From: Anaeromonas sp052088025
GTDB taxonomy: Bacteria > Bacillota > Clostridia > Tissierellales > SIT17
Assembly (NCBI RefSeq): GCF_052088025.1
Contig: NZ_JBQCYD010000010.1
Location: forward strand, 1 to 64,000
DNA length: 64,000 nt
Direction: 5' to 3'
Shown in pieces: positions 16,060 through 25,014 of the stretch. The position numbers and the translations under genes were made by a program. A model generated the notes under the pieces. The model made no database searches, was not told the DNA's origin, and saw only the letters and a list, made by a program, of their open reading frames with translations. Position 1 is the first letter of the stretch; every line of letters starts with the position of its first letter.

Positions 16060-17133
16060 TTAATATGGTGCATAGTAAACATAGCCACTGGCTTTTGCAT
16101 AGAAACCGTCTCCTGGAATATACATAGCTCCATCAAAAGTATCATATTCACTGGTAGTAAAACCTGGTTGCTCCACACCTTCCCAAGTGATGCCATCATT
16201 AGAGACACAAAGCATGCTCTCTTTTAAAAGAGCAAATTTCCCCCAGTCCTCCATCCAGATGATATTCCTTGGGTTTGGAATATTGTTATTGGCTAGATCC
16301 CCTACCCATGAAAGATTGGTCTCTGTAATTTGTGTGGCATCATCACTCATAACGCAGAGCTTCACATAGTAGGTATAATCGCCTCCTACATTGGTGTAAT
16401 TAAACTTCATTACAAAGAGTACATCATTGATGGACCGAATAAACATATATCTGGTATCATTAACATCTTCCGGTATAGTCGTGCTCCATTGACCAGGGCT
16501 TGCTGAACTAGCTATTGCAATAGATTTATCTCCACCAACTACGCCAACAAAGTTTCCTTTATGGGTGGTTAAATATTTAAAGATTGGTACAGAAGTTCCG
16601 TCTGATCCAACTAAGGTCCAAGCAGTTCTTTCCTCTAGAGAATCGAAACTATAATAGACTGGTGACTTATAGTACCACCAGCTAACTATACCGGAGCCTC
16701 TGTCCATATCATAAGCACCACAGGTCATAGCGTTATGAGCTCCTGCACAGTATCCTGCATTATGCCAAGTAATACCATCAAAGGATGCGATGATGTTTGC
16801 CATACCTACAATCTTAGCAATAAACACACCATTCGCCGCATAAAGAATTTCAGGCTGGCCATAGCTCCACCATGGAACACTGACTACAGTCCACTGTTTT
16901 GTGTTCTTGTTCCAGTAAGACATATAAGGTGTTTTTGCATAATAAACCGCTATCTGTGCGTTTCCATTATCATAAATATTAATTTGAGTTTCACTACCAT
17001 ACTTGGTATATCCAAAATCGCTATAATTTTTCTTGGACCAGCTTAAGGTCGGTATAGTAAAGAGAACTTCTCCTCTTCCTCCAAAGGCTGTCCAGATGGC
17101 CAATGTATTATTAAAAATATGATCATAGCTCAT
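16060..17133 (-). CDS. Putative tail tip / receptor-binding protein, beta-propeller-like
   Basis: A 357-residue protein, Trp and Tyr rich, without transmembrane segments. Repeated units of about 45 residues contain FDGITWHNAG, SFDSLEERTAWTLVG, MEDWGKFALL and SNDGITWEGVE; the S-x-D-G-x-T-W pattern is that of sialidase/BNR-type beta-propeller blades. Together with the place directly after the tail-tip gene and before the holin, this suggests an adhesin that contacts the host surface, perhaps a carbohydrate. No catalytic sialidase residues can be identified. AAAGGAGG precedes the ATG. Its longer, GC-richer codon style relative to the other tail genes hints at exchange of this module. Confidence 0.62.
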   Translation of the reverse strand: MSYDHIFNNTLAIWTAFGGRGEVLFTIPTLSWSKKNYSDFGYTKYGSETQINIYDNGNAQIAVYYAKTPYMSYWNKNTKQWTVVSVPWWSYGQPEILYAANGVFIAKIVGMANIIASFDGITWHNAGYCAGAHNAMTCGAYDMDRGSGIVSWWYYKSPVYYSFDSLEERTAWTLVGSDGTSVPIFKYLTTHKGNFVGVVGGDKSIAIASSASPGQWSTTIPEDVNDTRYMFIRSINDVLFVMKFNYTNVGGDYTYYVKLCVMSDDATQITETNLSWVGDLANNNIPNPRNIIWMEDWGKFALLKESMLCVSNDGITWEGVEQPGFTTSEYDTFDGAMYIPGDGFYAKASGYVYYAPY

Positions 17134-17148
17134 AGGTTCAGTCCTCCT

Positions 17149-18276
17149 TTATACTTTCGTTACGCTGGTAATTCTTCCACCACTATCAGTAGTATAGTTA
17201 TATGTTGCAGTCGTTCCATCTGCATATTCAATATAAAAACTCATCATATCCACTGTTAAAGTGGCTACTTCTTTCAACAGTAGCTCCGAGAAAATATTGT
17301 CTAGGGTAATGCTTGTGATACGACCTCCACTATCAGTAGTATATTGGTACTGGGCATGATATTGGTGGGTATCTCCCTTTTCAACTGTATAAGTTACATC
17401 AATAGTTGTATCCGTCACCACCAAATCAGAAACGATGGTATAAGATATCCCCAGGTCATTGACCTGAGTTTGAATATTATCCACTGAATTACCCACAGTA
17501 GAAAGGGAATTTTCAATCCTATAAAAGGTATCAGAAATACTCGGTCTATATCTTCCAACTTCCACCCGGATGTTGTACCGATAAAATGGGTTGTACTCCA
17601 GGGATATAATCCTTGTCTTCACATTGATTCCAAGGGGTTTAAATACGATCTGTACATTATCTCCAACAGTAAGGTTTAAAAGCTTAAAGAATGAAATATC
17701 ATAAGATGAAGCATTTTCTCTAGAATCATGAGATACCGCCACATTTGTAACATTCTTGGAATCCATCACTGGAATATAGTCGGTGCTTCCCCTATGACTT
17801 CTTATATTAATGTTATATCCATCATATTCTATTTCTCCACCAAGAATAGCTATATACTGCATAAGGGCTGCCCTTCTTGATACCTCTTGATTAATTTTCA
17901 TGGTGACGCTTTCTGTAAAATCAACTATACCTACATTAAATGGTGTACCCATTAATAATTGCTCCAGCCCTGTTGCTGGATCTCCTGTAAAGTCAAACTG
18001 GGTTATGTTATACATTTCATGGTTTAATACATAAGAAACATGCTCACAGGTCAATGAACAGACAGGAAGGCTACCCTGAAGACTTTTTGAAATTTGAACG
18101 ATTTCAAAATACTGATCATCTAGTTTAGCGATTTGTTTTACTTTTAATGCTAGGGCTGATTTAGCTAGTACTGTAAAAGAAAGTGTATATTCTCCTTCTA
18201 GTGTTTCTCTAACACCCGCACTCATGACTTTTTTAATACTTTGAAGTAAAGTGTTTCCTGCATAGATTTCAATCAA
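17149..18276 (-). CDS. Phage tail tip protein (Tal / prophage endopeptidase tail N-terminal family)
   Basis: A 375-residue baseplate-type protein. The N-terminal IEIYAGNTLLQSIKKVMSAG and GEYTLSFTVLAKSALALKV segments are those of the tail-associated protein family (phage minor structural protein). The rest is beta-rich, and the phrase YTTDSGGRITS occurs twice in the C-terminal 70 residues. The start is a TTG with GGAGGATAAGCC in front. It follows the tape-measure gene by only 20 bases; no separate distal tail protein is present. It likely forms the tail tip cone above the receptor-binding protein. Confidence 0.75.
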   Translation of the reverse strand: MIEIYAGNTLLQSIKKVMSAGVRETLEGEYTLSFTVLAKSALALKVKQIAKLDDQYFEIVQISKSLQGSLPVCSLTCEHVSYVLNHEMYNITQFDFTGDPATGLEQLLMGTPFNVGIVDFTESVTMKINQEVSRRAALMQYIAILGGEIEYDGYNINIRSHRGSTDYIPVMDSKNVTNVAVSHDSRENASSYDISFFKLLNLTVGDNVQIVFKPLGINVKTRIISLEYNPFYRYNIRVEVGRYRPSISDTFYRIENSLSTVGNSVDNIQTQVNDLGISYTIVSDLVVTDTTIDVTYTVEKGDTHQYHAQYQYTTDSGGRITSITLDNIFSELLLKEVATLTVDMMSFYIEYADGTTATYNYTTDSGGRITSVTKV

Positions 18277-18296
18277 GGCTTATCCTCCTCTCTGTT

Positions 18297-20570
18297 TTAA
18301 CTACCTGCTACACCAAGGTTTCTAACGGTGACAGTATTTTGATTCCACTGAAGCTGTGCAATAACACGAGTTAATATATTTCCATCAATAGTAAGTGGTA
18401 TTGTTACATCAAGTAGAGAACCATCACTTCTTCCTACACTTCCTGAAACCTCTGAATTTAAATCCAAATCAAAATCTGTAGGAATGGTATCCTTCATATC
18501 CTTCTCTACTCCACTCATGGCTTCAGTAAAACCTTCGCCAATGCCTTCACTCATATTTGCACCAATGCCTGCAAACACTTTAGATGGTGACCTTATGCCA
18601 AGTACACTTTTAACTCCTCTTACAATTCCACCTACCATTCTATCTACTTTACCTTTTAACCAGCCGATCATAGAAGATATACCATCCCATAATCCCCTGG
18701 CTATATTCTTACCAATTCCAAGTATTGATGGTATTCCTCTAGCTAACCCCTGGACAATAGCTGATATTATTTGTGGAAGACTAGATACGAGTTGCGGTAC
18801 TGCTCTAATAATTCCAGCTGCAAGCTGAACTGTTAATTTAATTCCCATCTCTATAATTTTTGGTAGATTTGATACTATAAATGTAACTATGCTAGATATT
18901 ATCTTTGGTAATGCTTCTACTAATGTGGGAAGTGAGTTTATAAGTCCACCTGCTAGTCCAGTTATTATTTGAAATGCTGCATCAAGAACTAAGTCCATAT
19001 TTTGGATAAGAGTTTCAGCTATTAAAACTATTGCTTCTACAATGGATGGAATAAGTTCAGGTAAGGCTTCAGCAAGTCCTGTTGCTAGAGTTACTATCAT
19101 AAGAAGTGCTGTTTCAACAAGTGATGGAAGATTTTCTACTATTCCATTTACAAGAGCAAGCACAAGCTGAAGTGCTCCTTCTGTGATTTGAGGTAGTGCT
19201 TCAATAAGACCGCCTACAAGAGTCATTATTATATTAGTAGCAGCTTCAATTAGTGTTGGAAGGTTTTCTAGTATACCATCTACTAGAGCAATAATTAAAT
19301 CAGGTGCAACTTCTGCTATGGCAGATATTAGTCCAGTTACTACATCAAGAATCTGGGGTAGTATCTCAGTGATCTGTCCTACAGTTTCTCTTGCACCTTC
19401 CATAAGGGTTTCTGATGCTCCTTCTTGCCCTGTAATTAAACCTGTTAGTCCATCTAAAATCATAGTAAATCCTGGAAGAAGTTCAGCTGTAATATTGTTT
19501 TTAACTCCTGTAAATGAACGAGTTAAATTATCCATAGCATCTGTATAATTTACTGCTGCATCTACTGACTCATCACTCATTACAACTCCTAATTCATTGG
19601 CCTTTTCTTTTAGATCTGTTGTACTTTCAGAGGTTTGATTTAAGAGTGCTGCAAGTTCAACTGAAGATCTACCTAGAAGGTCATTAGCTACAGCTGCTTT
19701 TTCAGTTTCATCCTCCATCCCTTGCAGTCCAGCTACAGTCATTTCAAATACTTCTTCTCTACTTTTACCTTTTAAATCATCTATAGATATTCCAAGTCTT
19801 CCGAACTTTTCAGTAGCAGATGAACTTCCATTTATAGCATCATCTACTGAAGTATTTAATTTCTTAAGTCCATTATCAAGAGAATCAATACTGGCTCCGT
19901 TTTGAGATAATACATACTCCCATTCCTGATATCCTTTTCTTGAAAGTCCAATTCTTTGACTAGCCTTATCTATATTGTCTCCTGCTTCTGCTGCATCGTT
20001 TGCCATATCATATAACTTTTTACCTGCAGTAACTGCTGCTGTTCCTACTGCTGCCATAGCCGCACCAATTCCAACTGCTAAACCTTTCATTACAGGACCT
20101 AGTTTTTCAAACTTTCCACCAGCTTCATCTGCTACATTTGAAGCATCCTTTAATTCATCTGAAAACTTATCAGCTTCTTTTCCAGCTTCACCAAACTCAT
20201 CACTAGATTCATCAAGGGCTTTATTATTTTTATCAAGTTCCTTTTCCATTTTATTAAGATCAGCATTGGCGTAATTTAACTTCATCTGCCAAGCTTGAGT
20301 CCTTTTATCATTTTCCCCAAAGGACTCTGCTGCATTTTTAAGTGCATTCTCAAGAGTTCCTATTTTATTCTTTTGAGTATCTATTTCTTTATTTAATACG
20401 GCATTTCTAGCTGTTATTGCTTGAACTGATTTATCTTGTTTATCAAACTCTGATGTAACTAGATTCATTTCAGATTTTAATACTTTAAAATTTCTATTAA
20501 TATCTCTTAGGGAATTTTTAAATTCCTTTTCACCTTCAACTCCTATCTTAAAACCAAAATTATCACTCAC
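18297..20570 (-). CDS. Tail tape-measure protein
   Basis: A 757-residue tape-measure protein, whose length should set tail length. Residues 10-160 form a coiled coil (RDINRNFKVLKSEMNLVTSE, then repeated K/E/A heptads), followed by a glycine-rich membrane-like stretch near residue 165 and, at about 395-640, a long run of hydrophobic units of roughly 36 residues built on L-V-x-G-L-x-x-x-L-P-x-L-I-x-A. The C-terminal GVKSVLGIRSPSKVFAGIG is the usual tape-measure closing motif. The start is a GTG, with GGGAGGTGAGGTA upstream. Confidence 0.93.
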   Translation of the reverse strand: MSDNFGFKIGVEGEKEFKNSLRDINRNFKVLKSEMNLVTSEFDKQDKSVQAITARNAVLNKEIDTQKNKIGTLENALKNAAESFGENDKRTQAWQMKLNYANADLNKMEKELDKNNKALDESSDEFGEAGKEADKFSDELKDASNVADEAGGKFEKLGPVMKGLAVGIGAAMAAVGTAAVTAGKKLYDMANDAAEAGDNIDKASQRIGLSRKGYQEWEYVLSQNGASIDSLDNGLKKLNTSVDDAINGSSSATEKFGRLGISIDDLKGKSREEVFEMTVAGLQGMEDETEKAAVANDLLGRSSVELAALLNQTSESTTDLKEKANELGVVMSDESVDAAVNYTDAMDNLTRSFTGVKNNITAELLPGFTMILDGLTGLITGQEGASETLMEGARETVGQITEILPQILDVVTGLISAIAEVAPDLIIALVDGILENLPTLIEAATNIIMTLVGGLIEALPQITEGALQLVLALVNGIVENLPSLVETALLMIVTLATGLAEALPELIPSIVEAIVLIAETLIQNMDLVLDAAFQIITGLAGGLINSLPTLVEALPKIISSIVTFIVSNLPKIIEMGIKLTVQLAAGIIRAVPQLVSSLPQIISAIVQGLARGIPSILGIGKNIARGLWDGISSMIGWLKGKVDRMVGGIVRGVKSVLGIRSPSKVFAGIGANMSEGIGEGFTEAMSGVEKDMKDTIPTDFDLDLNSEVSGSVGRSDGSLLDVTIPLTIDGNILTRVIAQLQWNQNTVTVRNLGVAGS

Positions 20571-20634
20571 TACCTCACCTCCCTTCTGCTTTTAGGCATG
20601 AAAAAAGACACCTATATTTGAAGTGCCATCAGAT

Positions 20635-20838
20635 CTACAATCCATATGGAATTACATCATCAATAGATATATCTCTCTTAGGTTTTGAAATACCAATAAA
20701 CTGTTTATGGCATTCCCAAAGATCCATTAAGTATCCCATAGGCATTAGCCATACTTCTTTTTCTTTTCTATTTAAATGAGCTGTTCCAAAATAAATAAGT
20801 CGAGTAAACAATTCCCCATCGCTTACTCGACTACTTCG
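20635..20838 (-). CDS. Tail chaperone T part, reached by -1 frameshift from gpG
   Basis: This frame has no start of its own. It is entered from the G gene at the slippery heptamer A AAA AAC (20838-20844), which is in the correct zero frame. The -1 product continues RSSRVSDGELFTRLIYFGTA and ends TKRDISIDDVIPYGL-like (exact end PKRDISIDDVIPYGL) at the TAG at 20635-20637, adding 67 residues and giving a GT fusion of about 200. This is the layout of lambda-like gpG/gpGT, where the fusion recruits major tail protein to the tape measure. It explains the gap between the G stop and the tape-measure gene. Confidence 0.85.
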   Translation of the reverse strand, partial: RSSRVSDGELFTRLIYFGTAHLNRKEKEVWLMPMGYLMDLWECHKQFIGISKPKRDISIDDVIPYGL

Positions 20839-21236
20839 TTTTTTGATTCTTCACTCTTTATATCCCTCTTTGTTCCAACTATCATACTATTCATAATGGC
20901 ATTTTTGTAATTTGCTAAATCAAATGGTGTAGTTAAAAGTTCTACTTCTTCCTCAGTTAATAGTTCTTTTTTTTCTTCTTTATTCTTTAGATTGTGAATC
21001 TTAATAGACTGATTTGAAAGAAGTGTAATAAGCCATACAACTTCATCAATTGCGAGCTCAAAGTTCTCAGATTTCATTAACTTTTCACCTAAATTTTCAA
21101 GTCCCCCGTATCTTTTAGATATCTCTTTTGTAGCTTTGGTGGTAAGGATCATTTTAAATTCCCTTCCACCTATATTAATATTTGTACTTCTATCTTCTGC
21201 TGCTTCATCAAGTGTTAATTTATTTTCTTCTACCAT
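20823..21236 (-). CDS. Tail assembly chaperone gpG
   Basis: A 137-residue acidic protein between the major tail protein and tape-measure genes, the universal siphoviral position of the tail assembly chaperone. FKMILTTKATKEISKRYGGLENLGEKL and EVVWLITLLSNQSIKIHN agree with the phage tail assembly chaperone family in Firmicute phages. Near its end, TCA AAA AAC provides a canonical -1 slippery site that yields the longer gpGT product. AATGGAGGGG lies before the ATG. Confidence 0.85.
   Translation of the reverse strand: MVEENKLTLDEAAEDRSTNINIGGREFKMILTTKATKEISKRYGGLENLGEKLMKSENFELAIDEVVWLITLLSNQSIKIHNLKNKEEKKELLTEEEVELLTTPFDLANYKNAIMNSMIVGTKRDIKSEESKNEVVE
20838..20844 (-). other. Programmed -1 ribosomal frameshift site (A AAA AAC)
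   Basis: The heptamer lies 13-19 bases before the end of gpG and is phased so that tRNAs on AAA and AAC can slip back to AAA AAA. Downstream, the -1 frame is open for 67 codons. No pseudoknot was resolved by eye; a hairpin around CTCGAGTAAGCG...is not obvious. Confidence 0.8.
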
Positions 21237-21249
21237 TTAAACCCCTCCA

Positions 21250-22131
21250 TTAAGATACTGTTACTGTTGCTACATCAGTTGTTACACTTGTTGTACCATT
21301 TGAGTTTAATTTGCAATAATAGTAATAAGTGTCTGCTAAAAGATCAGTTGGAATATCAAAGCTTGCTGATGTTTCTCCATTTATTTCAGTTCCTCCCGTA
21401 GAACTATTTGTCGTATTTTCATACCACTGATAAGTTACTGGATCACTTGTATTTGTAGTTGCAACAACAGATAGACTTCCTGTAATACTTCCAGCTGTAA
21501 CTTCAGTTAAACTTGCTGGTTGAGTTGTAATCGTAATTAGTGGAGTTATTGGTGTAAAGTCTGGTTCATAGACCTTAGTAAACCAGCTGGTTATTGTAGA
21601 TACCGCTACCCCATTATCTCCTTCAGTTACTTCTGCTTTCCAAGGATGCTTATTTTCTGTATCTAGTTTGTTTCTTCTAAATACTGCACCTTCTATAACT
21701 GGACTAGAAAAAGTAATAGAGTCCCCTTTAGTTGCAAGGCTTGTAGCTGGAACGCTAAACATTACTCTATATAACCAGAAATATCTATACTTTCCATTTG
21801 CCTTCTTTGCTCTAAACCCAATAGCTACTGGATTTCCTCCGTCTTCACTTCTTGATACTACTACATTATTACTATCTATCTTACATCCCGTTAAATCTTG
21901 GGCTACTAAAGAACCTATATCATCGATTCCAAGGGTTAAGGCTCCACTTTTAAATTCTTTCACTACTTCAGATGCACCATCATCAGCATAAAGAATTGCT
22001 TCAATTAGCTCTACACTTAGTTCCGCTGTCATGGCTTTTGCTAGAACCTTAGGTGTCGAGTATGTCTCTATTCCATTTTCATCTTCTGTTATTTTTGCAT
22101 AATATAGACTGTCAAGTCCTATTGTTGCCAT
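21250..22131 (-). CDS. Major tail protein with C-terminal Ig-like domain
   Basis: A 293-residue tail tube protein. Residues 1-190 match the phi13-type major tail protein family (MATIGLDSLYYAKITEDENG; ALTLGIDDIGSLVAQDLTG; VAIGFRAKKANGKYRYFWLY). After a linker, residues 200-293 form an immunoglobulin-like add-on (ITTQPASLTEVTAGSITGSL, YQWYENTTNSS, YYCKLNSNG), the kind of decoration often displayed on tail tubes and thought to touch cell-surface sugars. TGGAGG precedes the ATG. Confidence 0.9.
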   Translation of the reverse strand: MATIGLDSLYYAKITEDENGIETYSTPKVLAKAMTAELSVELIEAILYADDGASEVVKEFKSGALTLGIDDIGSLVAQDLTGCKIDSNNVVVSRSEDGGNPVAIGFRAKKANGKYRYFWLYRVMFSVPATSLATKGDSITFSSPVIEGAVFRRNKLDTENKHPWKAEVTEGDNGVAVSTITSWFTKVYEPDFTPITPLITITTQPASLTEVTAGSITGSLSVVATTNTSDPVTYQWYENTTNSSTGGTEINGETSASFDIPTDLLADTYYYYCKLNSNGTTSVTTDVATVTVS

Positions 22132-22135
22132 TTAA

Positions 22136-22477
22136 TCATACCTCCATTTCATATTGTTTCATTACATCTATAGCGTAATGAAAATATTTTGTATCACTTT
22201 CAAAACCTACATACTGCTGACCCGTTACGGTAATGTCATTATTTAATAGTAGTTTTGTTATTTCTTTTTTTCTTTTTATATAGTTATTTTTAGTAAATAA
22301 AGAAATCCTTGCTTCTGATATTTCACTGTGGGCCTTGTCATTTGCATATAGGGTTAATCTATCTACTACGGGAGTTAGGACAATATATTCATCTGGTGGT
22401 GTTTCTGAAAAAGTTCCGGTTTCTATTGAGATCTTTAGAGGATTTAATATTGTATTTATGTCTTTTAATAAACTCAT
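22136..22477 (-). CDS. Tail completion / minor structural protein
   Basis: A 113-residue protein in the position of the tail terminator (gpU-like), between the HK97 gp10-like gene and the major tail protein. Sequence such as DEYIVLTPVVDRLTLYANDKAH and RISLFTKNNYIKRKKEITKLLL, followed by YHYAIDVMKQYEMEV-like end, agrees with small tail terminators that cap the tail tube. It overlaps the upstream gene by four bases. Function is inferred from synteny more than from motifs. Confidence 0.7.
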   Translation of the reverse strand: MSLLKDINTILNPLKISIETGTFSETPPDEYIVLTPVVDRLTLYANDKAHSEISEARISLFTKNNYIKRKKEITKLLLNNDITVTGQQYVGFESDTKYFHYAIDVMKQYEMEV

Positions 22478-22908
22478 ATCTTTTCTATCTCCTTATCAAG
22501 TGCAGTCTTCATAGCCTCTATACAAGGTTTTCTTGATTGTGACTTTGTTGTTTTTAACCAAGGTTTAGGAGGTTGACCAGATTTTCCGTATTCTATAACT
22601 GCAGCTTTAAGTGCATTTGATACACCTTTACTATCTTTGCTTTTAGGCGCTCCAACTCTTAACATCCAGTTACCTTTGTTGTCTTGCTCTGGCTTTGTGC
22701 TTTCAATAGCTTTTAAAAGTTCCCCAGTAGACTCTGAAGGTTCTTTTGTACCCTGACCAATTCTAAGTGATAGATTATTCTTTGCCTTTTCTACTGCAGG
22801 CTCAGCTCCCTTTTCAAGTACTCTTGGTACAATATCATCCAATTTATTATTCAACCCAGAGACTTTTTTCAGAAAATCTTCAGGCATTTTAAAAGATGCT
22901 TTTGCCAC
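22474..22908 (-). CDS. HK97 gp10-like head-tail / tail-component protein
   Basis: A 144-residue protein of the HK97 gp10 family. Typical signs are the N-terminal helix EDFLKKVSGLNNKLDDIVP, the AVEKAKNNLSLRIG segment, and the C-terminal VIEYGKSGQPPKPWLKTTKS, a strongly conserved P-P-x-P-W/F-L/M turn. The protein joins the head-closure ring to the tail. The start is a GTG behind GGGGTGATAAT. It overlaps the next gene by four bases. Confidence 0.87.
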   Translation of the reverse strand: MAKASFKMPEDFLKKVSGLNNKLDDIVPRVLEKGAEPAVEKAKNNLSLRIGQGTKEPSESTGELLKAIESTKPEQDNKGNWMLRVGAPKSKDSKGVSNALKAAVIEYGKSGQPPKPWLKTTKSQSRKPCIEAMKTALDKEIEKI

Positions 22909-22912
22909 ATTA

Positions 22913-23248
22913 TCACCCCTTTGAACCAGTAATCTTTTCAGCTAACGCTTCAATATACATTCCTTTGTCTCTTATATCATCTACGCTTATAATGTTATAT
23001 TTAATTCCTTTACTCACAATAAACTGATCTGTTGTAATATCTATGTTTGGAGGTTTTCTGAACTGGAACATTGTAGTGGCCTTTGTAAAACTTGCTCTAT
23101 TTTTCCACATTTCACTTCCATGTCTTTCTTCTTTATATGCTCTTACTTTAACTATCAAATTAGGTTTCTCTTTAGAAAACCCCTCACTATCTTTAACTAC
23201 TTTTTCTTCATATATATCAATTAAGCTTTGCATCTTACCAAAACTCAT
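22913..23248 (-). CDS. Head-tail adaptor / head closure protein (SPP1 gp16-like)
   Basis: A 111-residue all-beta protein. MSFGKMQSLIDIYEEKVVKD, MWKNRASFTKATTMFQFR and DQFIVSKGIKYNIISVDDI followed by KGMYIEALAEKI fit the phage head-tail joining family, which closes the capsid after packaging. It overlaps the connector gene by four bases and precedes the gp10-like gene, the usual order. Confidence 0.85.
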   Translation of the reverse strand: MSFGKMQSLIDIYEEKVVKDSEGFSKEKPNLIVKVRAYKEERHGSEMWKNRASFTKATTMFQFRKPPNIDITTDQFIVSKGIKYNIISVDDIRDKGMYIEALAEKITGSKG

Positions 23249-23556
23249 ATGACCACATCCCGATTTAAATGAAGAAGCATATTAACCACTTTCCATACTT
23301 GATTACTTGCATCTACTTTATCCTGGAAAAAGCCAGCAGTACTACCATCTCTACTTTCATAGAAGTGAGACGATAGCATTATGACAGCTTGTTCTGTTGT
23401 AGGATCCATTGGGTTTTCTTTATAAAATCCTGATGGCTTTTTCTGATAGTTTTCTGCATAAGATATGGAAGCTCCTATAAGACTTAAAATAAGATCATTA
23501 TCTTCATTGTGATCTAGTATTAAGTTCTTTTTAACCCTTTCAAGTAAAGCCGTCAT
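23245..23556 (-). CDS. Head-tail connector (HK97 gp6-like)
   Basis: A 103-residue helical protein: NLILDHNEDNDLILSLIGAS, ISYAENYQKKP, DPTTEQAVIMLSSHFYESRD and VWKVVNMLLHLNRDVVI match the gp6 connector family that forms a ring under the portal. I chose the ATG at 23556, because the AAAGGGG site directly abuts the upstream ATG at 23565 but has correct spacing to this one. Confidence 0.85.
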   Translation of the reverse strand: MTALLERVKKNLILDHNEDNDLILSLIGASISYAENYQKKPSGFYKENPMDPTTEQAVIMLSSHFYESRDGSTAGFFQDKVDASNQVWKVVNMLLHLNRDVVI

Positions 23557-23574
23557 AATGCTCATCCCCTTTCT

Positions 23575-23796
23575 TTACTCCATATCCATAAGCCCTGCAT
23601 ATTTTAACTTTTCAAGAAGTAAATTAAAATCTGTCTTTAGTTCTGCTACTGTTGTAGCTGTGCTATCAGGTTGAGCTGCTGCTCTAATTAAAGGCTTACC
23701 GTTTAATAGAAGTACCCCTGTTTCGGTTACTTCAAGTACTCCATTTACAATCCACTTTTCTCCGCCACGTTCTTTATAGTTCTTTATATTACTCAT
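23575..23796 (-). CDS. Small head protein, head-fiber-like
   Basis: A 73-residue protein between the capsid and connector genes. GEKWIVNGVLEVTETGVLLLNGKPLIRAA is a short beta segment, and TVAELKTDFNLLLEKLKYAG a C-terminal helix, the pattern of small proteins annotated as head fiber or capsid decoration in related prophages. The assignment rests mainly on position and on the motif I-V-x-G-x-L-x-V. CTAGGTGG precedes the ATG. Confidence 0.6.
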   Translation of the reverse strand: MSNIKNYKERGGEKWIVNGVLEVTETGVLLLNGKPLIRAAAQPDSTATTVAELKTDFNLLLEKLKYAGLMDME

Positions 23797-23804
23797 CTAA
23801 CCAC

Positions 23805-25001
23805 CTAGGCTTTCATCTTTAATATTTTAATAGCTTCAGGAAGAATTAGTTTTCCATCTACTCTTTGACTTGCTTTAAACCCTACTTGACCAGTTGCTGC
23901 AAATAACTCATTAAGTCTTTGGAAAGATCTACCTTGTCTATCTGCAACCCAATAATATCCAAAGTCACCAAAAGCTATAGGTTTAGTTCCTGCTTGAGCT
24001 GTTGGAATATAAGACGAAGTCTTTACTGGCCTATTAAGAATAGTATCTGGCTCTCCTGCTTTTATTGAAGGAACCCATAGATACTGTCCATTTCCATCTT
24101 TTAGTTTTCTAATTTCTTTTACAGTTGAATCATTCATTACAAATGTTGCCTTTTTTCTATATGGAGATTTTAGAGAATAGAATAAATCTAGTATCTCATC
24201 AAGTTTTATAACAGATTGAGTAGCAGCTGTTACACCAATTTCTCCTCCACCAGTTGTATTAAATATTCCAGTAGGTTTTCCTACTCCATCCCCAATAAAG
24301 AATGCTTCTTCTTCCTTAGATCCAATACGTCTTGCAAATTCTTTAGCAATATATCTCTCTAAATTAAAAACACTATCATTAAGGAGTTCTTCTGAAACCT
24401 TAATCATAGTGGCTAGTTTGTATGCACCTATTGAAACTTGTGTGAAAGCATCATCTGATTCTGGGATTGCACCTTCTTCATCAACCCATGATGCAGTACC
24501 CTTTGAAGCTACTACTGGTATTTTTCTATCTCCTGATGATGTAGTTATTACTTTAGCAAGTTGTCTAAAGATATTCTCTTCAAGAAGTCCTTCAACTAAT
24601 GTCCTTTCAAACTCATCTGGAACTAAATATCCTCCTTCACTATCTGTTCCTATCTTTAGTGTGTTTTTAATCTCATAGTTATCCTTGTTTCTCATTTGAT
24701 TCCAGAAAGCCTTTTTATACTCATCAGATGCTCTTCCTGTCTTCTCATCATCTATATTGTTATTTGGAGTATTTCTTATTGGATTTGAAGTAGGCTTTGA
24801 TAGTTCTAAATCCACCACTGCTTGTCTTTCAAGTCTTTCTATTTCCTTACCAAGATTTACTACATCAGCTTCCATTCTTTCATAAGTTTCAGTGTCTTCT
24901 CCTGAAAGCATTCCATTTTCATTTCTTCTTGAATCTAAAAAAGCCTTGGTAGACTCCCAAAGCTTAGCTCTCTTTTCTCTTAATTCAATTATTTTATTCA
25001 A
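23805..25001 (-). CDS. Major capsid protein, HK97 fold
   Basis: A 398-residue HK97-type capsid protein. Residues 1-75 are the coiled-coil delta (scaffold) domain, starting MNKIIELREKRAKLWEST; the capsid domain begins after the linker near residue 105. Segments VPDEFERTLVEGLLEENIFR, KIPVVASKGTASWVDEEGAI, LLNDSVFNLERYIAKEFARR and EEEAFFIGDGVGKPTGIFN are family hallmarks. The delta domain should be removed by the ClpP-like protease encoded next. The start is TTG with TGGAGGGATAAAT upstream. Confidence 0.95.
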   Translation of the reverse strand: MNKIIELREKRAKLWESTKAFLDSRRNENGMLSGEDTETYERMEADVVNLGKEIERLERQAVVDLELSKPTSNPIRNTPNNNIDDEKTGRASDEYKKAFWNQMRNKDNYEIKNTLKIGTDSEGGYLVPDEFERTLVEGLLEENIFRQLAKVITTSSGDRKIPVVASKGTASWVDEEGAIPESDDAFTQVSIGAYKLATMIKVSEELLNDSVFNLERYIAKEFARRIGSKEEEAFFIGDGVGKPTGIFNTTGGGEIGVTAATQSVIKLDEILDLFYSLKSPYRKKATFVMNDSTVKEIRKLKDGNGQYLWVPSIKAGEPDTILNRPVKTSSYIPTAQAGTKPIAFGDFGYYWVADRQGRSFQRLNELFAATGQVGFKASQRVDGKLILPEAIKILKMKA

Positions 25002-25014
25002 ATTTATCCCTCCA

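Noticed and set aside
18900..19500. Internal DNA repeats as a possible separate repeat element
   Set aside because: They encode the repeated hydrophobic units of the tape-measure protein and need no other explanation.
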